Positions 16,374 through 26,081 of a stretch of DNA of 64,000 nucleotides are shown one piece after another (the first letter of the stretch is position 1; the number at the start of each line of letters is the position of its first letter). The translations under genes and the position numbers were made by a program. The stretch is taken from positions 2,687,501-2,751,500 of the forward strand of contig NZ_JAMZEB010000002.1 in NCBI RefSeq assembly GCF_024172165.1, given 5' to 3'. Origin of the DNA: Nonomuraea thailandensis. Its GTDB lineage: Bacteria; Actinomycetota; Actinomycetes; Streptosporangiales; Streptosporangiaceae. The notes beneath the pieces are model-generated. The model was given only the letters and a program-made list of their open reading frames with translations. It was not told the DNA's origin and made no database searches.

Positions 16374-17551
16374 CAGCCCAGCTCGCTGACGACGGCGTTG
16401 ACCATGGTGCCGCCGCTGGAGCGGACCTCGCGCAGGTAGTACGTCTGCTGGGCGTCGTGGTCGGCGTCGAAGCTCCACCGGCCCCGGGGGCTGTCCACGG
16501 TCCCGACGGTGCCCAGCGCCTTGACCAGCTCTTCCCCGGTGCCGCCAGGTGCGCCGGGAAGCGCCTTGTCCAGCACCGTCGCGGCGTCGTAGGCCTGCAC
16601 CGCGTAGACCGTGGGAGCCTCGTCGTAGGCCTTGCGGTAGGCGGCTGCGAATTCCTTGTTGCGCGGGGTGTCCAGCTCCGCGGAGTAGTGCAGCGACGTC
16701 TTGACGCCCACCGCGGCGTCCCCCTGGGCGTCGAGCACGCCGCCCTCGGTCAGGAACCCGGTGCCGTACAGCGGGGTGCTGCCGGCCAGCCCGAACTGCT
16801 TGTACTGCTTGACGAAGCTGACGGCCTCGGCGCCGGCGTAGAAGGCGTAGACGGCCTTGGCGTCGGAGCCGCGGATGGCCGACAGGAACGGCTGGAAGTC
16901 CTGGGTCTTGCCGAAGGGGGTGTACTCCTCGCCGGCCACCTTGCCGCCCGCGGCCTCGAACGTCTTGCGGAAGCCGGCGATCATCTCGCGGCCGGCGGCG
17001 TAGTCGGCGGCGATGAGGTAGACGCCGCCCTTGGCCTCCTTGGCCACGGCGGGGCCGAGCGGGGCCGCGACCTTGCCGTTGGCGAAGCTGGTGCGCCACA
17101 CGTACTCGGACTTGCGGGCGCCGGTGACGTCGTCGGCGCCGGCGTTGGCCACCAGCAGCGGCTTCTTCGACTCGTGGAAGAAGTCGCGCAGCCCCAGCGC
17201 GGTGGCCGAGTTGACGACGCCCACCACCGCGGTGACCTGGTCCTGTGTCACCAGCTTCTGCGCGGCCGGCACGCCCGTCTGCGGGCCTTCGCCCTCGTCG
17301 GCGCTGACCACCTCGACGGCGCGGCCGCCGAGCTTGCCGCCGTGCTGGTCGAGATAGAGCTGGAAGCCGTTGCGCATGTCCTCGCCGAGCGGCGCGTAGA
17401 CGCCCGACAACGGCACCAGCAACCCGATCTTCACGGCGCCGCCGGTCCCGCCGCCGCCGGACTGGTCAAGGCTGGAGCCGGCACAGCCGGAGAGCACGAG
17501 TGCGGTCGTCACGAGGGCAAGGGCGGCAGCTCTGTTCCGTAAGACGTGCAT
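16373..17551 (-). CDS. ABC importer substrate-binding lipoprotein (LivK-like)
   Basis: A 392-residue periplasmic-binding-fold protein anchored by a lipid: the signal ends in LVLSGC (lipobox, Cys near residue 23). The mature protein begins with KIGLLVPLSGVYAPLGEDM, the classic start of type I amino-acid/amide binding proteins. TGGAG precedes the ATG. It heads the livKHMGF operon and is divergent from boxB, so the ligand is likely an aromatic acid taken up for the box pathway. Branched-chain amino acids or amides remain possible. Confidence 0.85.
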   Translation of the reverse strand: MHVLRNRAAALALVTTALVLSGCAGSSLDQSGGGGTGGAVKIGLLVPLSGVYAPLGEDMRNGFQLYLDQHGGKLGGRAVEVVSADEGEGPQTGVPAAQKLVTQDQVTAVVGVVNSATALGLRDFFHESKKPLLVANAGADDVTGARKSEYVWRTSFANGKVAAPLGPAVAKEAKGGVYLIAADYAAGREMIAGFRKTFEAAGGKVAGEEYTPFGKTQDFQPFLSAIRGSDAKAVYAFYAGAEAVSFVKQYKQFGLAGSTPLYGTGFLTEGGVLDAQGDAAVGVKTSLHYSAELDTPRNKEFAAAYRKAYDEAPTVYAVQAYDAATVLDKALPGAPGGTGEELVKALGTVGTVDSPRGRWSFDADHDAQQTYYLREVRSSGGTMVNAVVSELG

Positions 17552-17700
17552 GGCGACACTCCAGGGGGATGGGCTCGGCGCCCCCGCGCTGGGACGGTGG
17601 GCCCAGAATCTACAGATGTGTGTTGTGGCGTCAATAGCGTGTAATCAATCGAGATCTTCGAGCCGGTGACGACGGCCCTGACCTGCCGGTTTCAGTTATT

Positions 17701-17725
17701 TGCTACACCTGACTTATGTGTCGCA
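17701..17725. promoter_or_regulatory. Candidate operator between the transporter operon and boxB
   Basis: TGCTACAC (17701-17708) and GTGTCGCA (17718-17725) match in 7 of 8 pairs around a nine-base spacer. The dyad lies 54 bases before the boxB start and is placed to control boxB and perhaps the divergent transporter. The PaaX-like protein is the obvious candidate, but nothing in the sequence proves it. Confidence 0.4.
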
Positions 17726-17779
17726 ATGAGAATGTGGCATTTTGGAGGGAGGTGGACCCTTCATCGGCAAGGAGTAGCC

Positions 17780-19254
<1,475 letters not shown>

Positions 19255-19258
<4 letters not shown>

Positions 19259-20139
19259 TGACGCGTGGCGGCGTCCTGCTCCATCCGGCCCCACTCGGCC
19301 TGGGCCCGCCGGTGCCACCGGTTGTGCAGGTCGTGGAAGACGGCCGCCGCGCGGGGGCCCGGCCAGGCGTGGTCGAGCAGCTCGGCGGGCAGGTCGGGAT
19401 CGACGAACGGGAAGCGCCGCCACTCCTGGATGAGCAGCACCTGGTTGACGAACGCCTCCCGATCGGAGGAGACCGGGAGGCCTTCGAAACGTTCGATGAA
19501 GGCCACGTAGCGCTTCTCGACGTCGTCGAGGTCCCACGCCGCCGTGATGATCTTGCTGGTGTCGCCGATGCCCGCCGACGGCCCCGTCCAGGCGTAGGCC
19601 CGGTCGGCCAGGTCGAGCTCGCGGACGATCTCGCGCACCTCGGCCTCCTTGGAGGCGTCGGGCACCACCCACAGCCCCGGAGCCGGCGAGCCGAGCCCGA
19701 GCCAGGTGAGCTTGGTGCGCAACCGGTGCCTGAGCTGGCGCTGGGTCTCCGGCACGCCCGCGGTGAGCACCAGCCAGCGCCCGTCCCAGGTGCGGGAGCG
19801 GCGCATGAAGGCGTAGATGCGCTCGGCGCCCTCGTGCAGCAGGCGGTCGCCGGCCTCCGTCAGCTTCCACCGCACCTTGCGGCCGTGCCGTTCGGACTGC
19901 AACAGGCCCTCGGCGGCGGTGCGGGACAGGGCCTGGCGGGCGGACTTCTCCTCCACCCCGAGGGACGAGAGGGCCTCGACCAGGCTGCCGGTCCACATCT
20001 CGCCACGGCGGGGCATGACGAACTCCCCGAGAACGGTCAGCAGCAGCGACCGGGCGCTGGCGGACGTCCGGTCCTGCGGGCGTTCCGCGGGCACGGCCGG
20101 CCGGCCGCCGTCAGGCGTGCGCGGCTCGCTCGGGGCCAC
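19255..20139 (-). CDS. PaaX-family transcriptional regulator
   Basis: A 294-residue regulator of the PaaX type, which usually senses aryl-CoA esters such as phenylacetyl-CoA. The winged helix is near the N-terminus (SARSLLLTVLGEFVMP, SARQALSRTAAEGLL, GRKVRWKLTEAG), followed by the PaaX central domain (RTWDGRWLVLTAGVP) and a helical C-terminus (FVNQVLLIQEWRRFPFVDPD). The GTG at 20139 follows GGGAGGGAG. It lies between boxB and boxC, convergent with the former and divergent from the latter, so it most likely controls the box genes in response to benzoyl-CoA. Ordinary box clusters use BoxR instead. Confidence 0.82.
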
Positions 20140-20300
20140 CGCTCCCTCCCTCGTTCGACATCGCCGTGACGCGCATTCTCTCAGGTCAGGCCTGCCTGCC
20201 TGTAACCAGGACCCGGCCCGCACATTCTACAAACCATTGACGCTGCTTATATATCAAGTCGAATATTAGGGGTGAAGGCCCCGAACCTCCGGAGCACGCA

Positions 20301-21971
20301 TTGACTGTCACCGCCGAGACCCCGCCGATGGTCCGCTTCGCCACCTCGCCGGACCGCTACCGTCACTGGACGCTCACGGTGGACGGCGCGGTGGCCACCG
20401 TCACGCTGCGCGTGGACGAGCAGGGCGGGCTGGTCCCCGGCTACGAGCTGAAGATGAACTCCTACGACCTCGGCGTGGACATCGAGCTGTACGACCTCGT
20501 CCAGCGGCTGCGCTTCGAGCATCCCGAGGTCGCAGCGGTCGTGCTGACCGGCGGCCTGGACCGGATGTTCTGCGCCGGGGCCAACATCCGCATGCTCGCC
20601 CAGTCCTCGCACGCCTGGAAGGTGAACTTCTGCAAGTTCACCAACGAGACCCGCAACGGCATCGAGGACGCCACCGAGCACTCCGGCCAGACCTGGATCG
20701 CCGCACTCAACGGCACCGCCGCGGGCGGCGGCTACGAGCTGGCGCTGGCCTGCGACCAGATCGTCCTGGTCGACGACGGCTCCTCGGCCGTCTCCCTGCC
20801 CGAGGTGCCGCTGCTCGGCGTGCTGCCCGGCACCGGCGGGCTGACCCGCGTCGTCGAGAAGCGGCACGTGCGCAAGGACCGCGCCGACCTGTTCGCCACC
20901 AGGCCCGAGGGGTTCCGCGGGAAGACCGCGCTGGCATGGGGCCTGGTCGACGCCGCCGTCACGCGCAACGCGTTCGGCGAGGAGATCGCCAGGCGCGCCG
21001 GCGAGGCGGTGCGCAGGTCCCGGCGCCCCTCGGACGCCGAAGGCGTCGCGCTGACGCCGCTCGACCGCAAGGACGAGGGTGACACCATCACCTACCCGTA
21101 CGTGTCCGCCCTGCTCGACCGGGCGAACCGCAGGGCCGAGATCACGGTGTCCGGCCCGCACGACGCCCCGCCCGCCGGCCCCTCCGCCCAGGGCGCCGCC
21201 TACTGGCCCCTGGCCATGACCAGGGCGCTGGACGACCTCGTCCTCCACCTGCGGACCAACGAACCGGACCTCGGCATCTGGGTGCTGCGCGCCGCCGGCG
21301 ACCACGACCGGGTGCTGGCCTACGACGACCAGCTCCACACCACGGACGACTGGTTCGTCAACGAGGTGCGCCTCTACTACAAGCGCACGCTCAAGCGCCT
21401 CGACGTCACCAGCCGCAGCCTCATCGCCGTCATCGAGCCGGGCAGCGCCTTCGCGGGGCTGCTGGCCGAGCTGGCGCTGGCCGCCGACCGGCAGTACATG
21501 CTGGAGGGCGTCTACGAGGACCGCGACGACGACGCCACCCCCGCCACTCTCGTGCTGACGCCCGCCAACGACGGCGACTACCCGATGGGCAACGGCCTGT
21601 CCCGCCTGCGGTCGCGCTTCTGGGGCAACGACGCCGACCTGGACGCCGTACGGGCCCGGCTGGGCGAGCCGCTGGACGCCGCCGCCGCCACCGAGCTCGG
21701 CCTGGTCACCGTGGCCCTGGACGACATCGACTTCGAGGAGGAGCTGCGCATCGCCTTCGAGGAACGCGCCTCGCTCTCGCCCGACGCGCTGACCGGCATG
21801 GAGGCCAACCACCGATTCGCCGGCCCCGAGACCCTGGAGACGAAGATCTTCGGCCGGCTCACCGCCTGGCAGAACTGGATCTTCATCCGGCCCAACGCCT
21901 CCGGCCCCGACGGCGCGCTGCGCCGCTACGGCACCGGCCGCAAGGGCGACTTCGACCTCGGGCGGGTGTGA
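20301..21971 (+). CDS. boxC: 2,3-Epoxybenzoyl-CoA dihydrolase BoxC
   Basis: A 556-residue enzyme with two crotonase-like halves that opens the ring of 2,3-epoxybenzoyl-CoA and releases formate. The first half has the oxyanion segment MFCAGANIRMLAQ and GTAAGGGYELALACDQI; the second half has a matching GSAFAGLLAELALAADRQY. Length and layout match BoxC. The start is the TTG at 20301, preceded by CCGGAG. It is divergent from the PaaX-like regulator and followed by an amidohydrolase. A TTGACG at 20237 could be its -35 box, but I see no convincing -10. Confidence 0.92.
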   Translation: MTVTAETPPMVRFATSPDRYRHWTLTVDGAVATVTLRVDEQGGLVPGYELKMNSYDLGVDIELYDLVQRLRFEHPEVAAVVLTGGLDRMFCAGANIRMLAQSSHAWKVNFCKFTNETRNGIEDATEHSGQTWIAALNGTAAGGGYELALACDQIVLVDDGSSAVSLPEVPLLGVLPGTGGLTRVVEKRHVRKDRADLFATRPEGFRGKTALAWGLVDAAVTRNAFGEEIARRAGEAVRRSRRPSDAEGVALTPLDRKDEGDTITYPYVSALLDRANRRAEITVSGPHDAPPAGPSAQGAAYWPLAMTRALDDLVLHLRTNEPDLGIWVLRAAGDHDRVLAYDDQLHTTDDWFVNEVRLYYKRTLKRLDVTSRSLIAVIEPGSAFAGLLAELALAADRQYMLEGVYEDRDDDATPATLVLTPANDGDYPMGNGLSRLRSRFWGNDADLDAVRARLGEPLDAAAATELGLVTVALDDIDFEEELRIAFEERASLSPDALTGMEANHRFAGPETLETKIFGRLTAWQNWIFIRPNASGPDGALRRYGTGRKGDFDLGRV

Positions 21972-21973
21972 GC

Positions 21974-22036
21974 ATGACCCCGTTCGACGCCGGCGCCCCG
22001 CCCGGGACCGGGCACCCGTTCACGGACGAACCATGA
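21974..22036 (+). CDS. 20-codon ORF overlapping the amidohydrolase start
   Basis: The ATG at 21974 lies two bases after the boxC stop. The 20-codon frame ends in a TGA that overlaps the amidohydrolase ATG as ATGA. Neither start has a strong ribosome binding site, so translation of the small frame could carry ribosomes into the downstream gene. It may equally be chance. Confidence 0.25.
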   Translation: MTPFDAGAPPGTGHPFTDEP

Positions 22037-22893
22037 TCGACGGCCTCCCGCTCATCGACGCGCACGTCCACGTCCCCCTGCTCGGCACCCTCAAGCCCGC
22101 CTGGCTGAGCTGGGCCCGCGGCTTCGGCCAGGACGGCCTCCTGGAGGACGTCTGGGACTCAGGCGGCAGGCCGCGCCCGTCCCGCCTGGACGAGCTCTTC
22201 GCCGCCCAGGGCGTGGACGTCGCGCTGCTGTTCTGCGAGTACAGCCCCAAGGCCACCGGCACGCAGGCGTTCGAGGACCTGCTGCCGATCGTCGAGCACA
22301 ACCCGTCCCGCTTCCGCCCCGTCGCCAACGTCAACCCCCACCTGCACTTCCCCATCGCCGCCGAGGTGCGGCGCCAGCTCGGCCTCGGCGCTGCCGCGCT
22401 CAAGCTGCACCCCGTGCACGGCGGCTTCCGCTGCGACGACGCCGCCCTCTACCCGGCCTACCACGTGCTCGAAGAACGCGGAGTGCCGCTCGTCGTCCAC
22501 TGCGGCACGAGCTCCTTCCCCGGCTCGGCCAACGAGAACGCCGACCCGGCCTTCCTCATCCCGGTCATCCGGGACTTCCCCGGGCTCGACGTCGTGCTCG
22601 CCCACGGCGGGCGCGGCTGGTGGTACGACGCCGCCGCCTTCCTGGCCCTGTCCCAGGACACCGTCTGGCTGGAGCTGTCCGGCCTGCCGCCCAAACGGCT
22701 GCCCGAGTACTACGCCCGCCACGACCTCACCCGCCTCGCCCGCAAGTGGATCTTCGGCACCGACTGGCCTGGCGTTCCCGGCATCGCCGCCAACGCCCGC
22801 GCCGTCGCCGGGCTGCTGCCGGAGGAGGTGGCCGCGGCCGTTCTGGGGGGCAACGCCACGAAGGTCTACGCCGGCCTGCGCGCGCGGGAGTGA
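22033..22893 (+). CDS. Amidohydrolase family 2 metal-dependent hydrolase
   Basis: A 286-residue TIM-barrel hydrolase or decarboxylase (Amidohydro_2 family). Metal-site residues are seen in LIDAHVHVP near the N-terminus, LKLHPVHGGF, VVHCGTSSF, LAHGGRGWW and the final aspartate in FGTDWPG. The neighbourhood suggests a job in aromatic-acid breakdown, perhaps feeding or branching from the box pathway, as several members are aromatic decarboxylases or lactonases. The exact substrate is unknown. Confidence 0.82.
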   Translation: MIDGLPLIDAHVHVPLLGTLKPAWLSWARGFGQDGLLEDVWDSGGRPRPSRLDELFAAQGVDVALLFCEYSPKATGTQAFEDLLPIVEHNPSRFRPVANVNPHLHFPIAAEVRRQLGLGAAALKLHPVHGGFRCDDAALYPAYHVLEERGVPLVVHCGTSSFPGSANENADPAFLIPVIRDFPGLDVVLAHGGRGWWYDAAAFLALSQDTVWLELSGLPPKRLPEYYARHDLTRLARKWIFGTDWPGVPGIAANARAVAGLLPEEVAAAVLGGNATKVYAGLRARE

Positions 22894-23025
22894 CCGATGG
22901 ACGCCGTCGAAACGGGCGGGCGCCGGCGCGCCCAAGCCGCCGGCGCTCCGCCGCGGGTGACGACAGGTCCCGTGCGGGGCCCGGACGGTGCGACGCCCGG
23001 AGCCCCCGCACGGGACGGGGCGTCA

Positions 23026-23101
23026 GCGCTTCATCGGCGCTTCAGCGGCGCTTCATCAGTGCTCCGTCAGCGCTCCATAGCGCTCCATCAGCGCTTCATC
23101 A
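23026..23101. repeat. Seven-copy degenerate 11-bp tandem repeat
   Basis: On the plus strand units based on GCGCTTCATCA run without gaps: 23026, 23037, 23048, 23059, 23070 (ten bases), 23080 and 23091. The last unit contains the stop and final codons of the methyltransferase on the minus strand. The array therefore looks like repeated copying of that gene's 3' end, many copies carrying their own TGA. Confidence 0.85.
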
Positions 23102-23834
23102 GGGCGAAGACTCCCCAGCCGAGATACTCACGCGTGAAGCGCGCGTAGCGGGCGGGCTCGTGGGTGAGCTCCTCCCGTACCTCGGGGGCCAGCTCGTCGT
23201 CAGGGTTCCGGTCGAGCCAGCGGCGCAGGTTGAGCCACTGGGCCGCGGCGTACCGGTCCCAGCTGTCCTGGTCGGAGAGCACCATCTCCACGACGTCGTA
23301 CCCGAGATCCTGGAACTGCTCGATCAGCTCCGGCAGCAGCAGGAAATCGGAGATGCCGGTGGCGTGGCAGGCCTTGGCGGTCTCCTCGTCCTGAGGAGTC
23401 CGCCGCCAGTACGGCTCGCCGATCAGCATCAGCCCTCCAGGAAGGAGGCTGCGGCTGAGCAGCTCGGTCGTTCCGGCGACACCGTTCCCGATCCACGTCG
23501 CGCCGACACAGGCGGCCAGCTCGACCGGCTGGTCCGCGACATGGCCCGAGGCGTCGCCGTGGACGAACTCGACCCTGTCGGCGACGCCGAGCTCGGCGGC
23601 GCGGGCCCGGGCCCGCTCGGTGAAGGCCGTGCTGATGTCCACCCCGGTGCCCGTGATCCCGTGGTCACGCGCCCAGGTGCACAGCATCTCGCCCGAGCCG
23701 CTGGCCAGGTCGAGCACCCGCGTCCCGGGGGCGAGGTGGAGCGCTTCGCCCAGGGTGGCGAACTTGGCCGCGGTCAGCGGGTTGTGGATGCGGTGGCTGC
23801 TTTCGCGGATGGTGAAGATGCGGGGAAGGTCCAT
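23088..23834 (-). CDS. SAM-dependent methyltransferase
   Basis: A 248-residue class I methyltransferase. Motif I is RVLDLASGSGEMLCTWA (about residues 38-54), followed by GVDIS and the acidic FVHGDASG. It resembles general small-molecule methyltransferases; the substrate is unknown. The start at 23834 has AAGGAA ten bases upstream. A 22-codon ORF with an unusually strong ribosome binding site lies 260 bases upstream on the same strand, and the 3' end is repeated downstream as an 11-bp array. The 194 bases between the amidohydrolase and this gene contain only that array. Confidence 0.82.
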   Translation of the reverse strand: MDLPRIFTIRESSHRIHNPLTAAKFATLGEALHLAPGTRVLDLASGSGEMLCTWARDHGITGTGVDISTAFTERARARAAELGVADRVEFVHGDASGHVADQPVELAACVGATWIGNGVAGTTELLSRSLLPGGLMLIGEPYWRRTPQDEETAKACHATGISDFLLLPELIEQFQDLGYDVVEMVLSDQDSWDRYAAAQWLNLRRWLDRNPDDELAPEVREELTHEPARYARFTREYLGWGVFALMKR

Positions 23835-24094
23835 GACCAGATTCCTTTCCGTCATGCCTTGCGGTGGGAAGAGCGGTTGATGGCGCGTCGCAGGCGCGTG
23901 ATGTGCCGGGGCCCGATCTCGGCGACGGCGTCGCACGGGCCGTAGCCGGCCGGAGTCAGGACGCGCGCAGGAGAAGAGGGAGCAGGCTGATGTGAAGCGA
24001 GTCGATGAGACAACGTGGAGACCCTTGAAAGGGGACCCCGCCGGACAGCAGGCGTGCCGAAGCTGCTCCCATCAGGGAGAAGGGCAGGCGAAGG

Positions 24095-24163
24095 TCAGGC
24101 AGAGGCCCGGGAAGTGAGGATGATCCGGGCACCGCGCACAGCGGTGGTCTCCGCGACAGTCAT
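24095..24163 (-). CDS. 22-codon ORF with a perfect ribosome binding site
   Basis: The ATG at 24163 is preceded, four bases away, by AAGGAGGTGA, a complete match to the anti-Shine-Dalgarno of 16S rRNA and the strongest site seen in this window. The 22-residue product starts MTVAETTAVRGARI and ends in SRASA; it has no membrane segment or cysteines. It lies ahead of the methyltransferase on the same strand. It could be a leader peptide controlling that gene, a RiPP-type precursor, or a free small protein. I do not recognise it. Confidence 0.5.
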   Translation of the reverse strand: MTVAETTAVRGARIILTSRASA

Positions 24164-24274
24164 CAACTCACCTCCTTCGATCTCCGTGAGCGAACCGTTG
24201 TCGCTGCACCAGATCGTATAGCAACCGCCGTACCGGCCGCGACCGTGCAGCCGCCGGCGGCGCGGTGCGGGCGA

Positions 24275-24334
24275 CGCGGTGCGGGCGGAGCACACAGGCG
24301 CGGGCGCGGTGCGGGCGGAGCGCACAGGCGCGGG
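24275..24334. repeat. 30-bp tandem repeat, two copies
   Basis: Copies at 24275-24304 and 24305-24334 differ at one base. A shorter third partial copy precedes them from 24259. No gene covers this stretch. Confidence 0.8.
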
Positions 24335-24379
24335 CAGGCCGACAGCACCTTTTCTTGTCTCCGGCCGGCGCGGGGGCGA

Positions 24380-24967
24380 TCAGCCCAGTGACGCCGCCGC
24401 CGCGCGCAGCTCCCGCAGGGCGGCCAGCGCATGGTGCGCGAGCCCCCGCGCGTCGTCGCGATCCCCTTCTGACCACTCGGCGTAACCCCGCTTGAAGGCC
24501 AGGACTCCCAGCTCGGCCGCGAGATGGGCAGTCGGGTCCTGGACGCCGCGGGCGATGAGCGCGGCGGTCATCGCGGCCGCGAGACCGACGCTCTTGAGCG
24601 CGTCGCGCTCCTGGAGCTCGGTGCTGGCCGCCACGGCTGCTCTCAGGCGGGGGCCGAGCTCGCGGTTCGCGGGGCCCATGGCGCTGGAGGCGCGTTCGAG
24701 GCCGGCGGCGACCGCGTCGAGCGGGCCGGCGTCCGGGGGCGCCTCGGCGATGCCTTCGGCGAGCAACCGGCTCAGGGTCTCCTGGCCGGCGACCAGCAGC
24801 TCACGCTTGTCGGAGAAGTGCCGGAAGAAGGTGCTCTTGGTGACGCCGGCGCGCTCGGCGATCTGCGCCACCGTCGTGGCGTCGTATCCCTGCTCGGTGA
24901 ACAGGTCGACGGCCGCGACGACGAGTCGCTGGGTCGTCTCCGGTTGCCATCGGGCCATGAACGCCAT
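24380..24967 (-). CDS. TetR-family transcriptional regulator
   Basis: A 195-residue repressor-type protein. The helix-turn-helix is VAQIAERAGVTKSTFFRHFS (about residues 33-52). The start may be 24967 or the ATG at 24958. It is divergent from an NAD(P)-binding protein, and the 74 bases between them hold two strong dyads with the same half-site, so it very probably represses both genes and is released by a small ligand. The ligand is unknown. Confidence 0.88.
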   Translation of the reverse strand: MAFMARWQPETTQRLVVAAVDLFTEQGYDATTVAQIAERAGVTKSTFFRHFSDKRELLVAGQETLSRLLAEGIAEAPPDAGPLDAVAAGLERASSAMGPANRELGPRLRAAVAASTELQERDALKSVGLAAAMTAALIARGVQDPTAHLAAELGVLAFKRGYAEWSEGDRDDARGLAHHALAALRELRAAAASLG

Positions 24968-24974
24968 CCTAGGT

Positions 24975-24994
24975 GATGGGACAGGTGTCCCGTC
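24975..24994. promoter_or_regulatory. TetR operator 1
   Basis: GGGACA (24978-24983) and TGTCCC (24986-24991) form a perfect dyad around GG, extending to 9 of 10 pairs. It lies just upstream of the TetR start. Confidence 0.7.
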
Positions 24995-25004
24995 GGCGTG
25001 TAGA

Positions 25005-25028
25005 GTGACGGGACAAAAGTCCCATCAC
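25005..25028. promoter_or_regulatory. TetR operator 2
   Basis: GTGACGGGAC (25005-25014) pairs with GTCCCATCAC (25019-25028) in 9 of 10 positions around AAAA. It shares the GGGAC half-site with operator 1, and the two centres are 32 bases apart, about three helical turns. It lies just before the divergent gene. Confidence 0.72.
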
Positions 25029-25041
25029 TTTGGAGAGTCGC

Positions 25042-25923
25042 ATGCATGTCTTCGTCACCGGCGGCACCGGCACCATCGGCTCCGCCGTCGTCGCCGAACT
25101 GCTCAACAACGGTCACACCGTTCTCGCGCTGGCCCGCTCCGACAGGTCCGCGCAAACCCTCACCGACGCCGGCGCCCAGGTGCTGCGCGGGCAGCTGGCC
25201 GACCTCGACGTCCTGCGGGCGGGCGCCGCGCGGTCCGGTGGCGTGATCAGCCTGGCGTTCGGCAGCGACTACAGCACCGACGAGGCCGTCGCGCGGTCGA
25301 TCGCCGAGGAGGGCGCCGCTCTCGCCGCTCTGGGCGAGGAACTGCTCGGCAGCGACCGCCCGATCGTCACGGTCTCGGGCACCCCCTGGGTGCCGGGCCG
25401 CCCCTCCACCGAGGCCGACCCGGCGCCGGTCCAGGGACCGGTGGGCGGTCGCGGCCGTTCGGTCAACGCCCTGCTGGATCTGGCCTCACGCGGCGTGCGC
25501 AGTGTGGCCGTACGCATGCCGCGCACGGTGCACAACGAGGGCAGGGGCGGTTTCGCCGGCCTGCTGACGGAGCACGCGCGCCGCACCGGCGTGTCCGGCT
25601 ACCCCGGCGACGGCACCCAGCGCTGGCCGGCCGTGCACGCCCTCGACGCGGCGGTCCTGTTCCGGCTGGCCCTGGAGTCGGCACCCCCCGGGACGGCCTG
25701 GCACGCCGTCGCCGACGAGGGCGACGCCGTACGAGACCTCGCGACCGTCATCGGCCGGCGACTCGGCCTGCCGGTCGAGACGGTGCCACAGGAGAGCTTC
25801 GGCCCGTTCGGCCCGATCTTCGCCATGGACCAGCCGTCTTCCAGCGCCCACACCCGCCAGACCCTCGGCTGGCGGCCCACGCACCCCAGCCTTCTCCAGG
25901 ACCTGGAGAACCTCCAGCCCTGA
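25042..25923 (+). CDS. NAD(P)-binding atypical SDR (NmrA/epimerase-like)
   Basis: A 293-residue Rossmann-fold protein of the extended/atypical SDR group. The N-terminal MHVFVTGGTGTIGSAVVAEL holds the dinucleotide loop. There is no clear YxxxK catalytic pair, which is common in NmrA-like or epimerase-like members. GGAG precedes the ATG. It is divergently paired with the TetR gene, an arrangement typical of inducible oxidoreductases that handle small toxic or aromatic compounds. The substrate is unknown. Confidence 0.82.
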   Translation: MHVFVTGGTGTIGSAVVAELLNNGHTVLALARSDRSAQTLTDAGAQVLRGQLADLDVLRAGAARSGGVISLAFGSDYSTDEAVARSIAEEGAALAALGEELLGSDRPIVTVSGTPWVPGRPSTEADPAPVQGPVGGRGRSVNALLDLASRGVRSVAVRMPRTVHNEGRGGFAGLLTEHARRTGVSGYPGDGTQRWPAVHALDAAVLFRLALESAPPGTAWHAVADEGDAVRDLATVIGRRLGLPVETVPQESFGPFGPIFAMDQPSSSAHTRQTLGWRPTHPSLLQDLENLQP

Positions 25924-26081
25924 GACCTCTCGACGGCGATCGGCGCAGGCGTTCGTCAGCTGCCCATCGGGTTGTCGGAAGAGCCGAGACTTCTTCGAAC
26001 GCAGCGCGACAACCTCGAGTGAACGGGACCCTCGGGGCCCTCGCGCCACAAGCGCCGACCGGCAGCCCGATACTGGTCGGC

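Noticed and set aside
24230-24340. CRISPR-like repeats
   Set aside because: Only two 30-bp copies with no spacers between them, so a simple tandem duplication.
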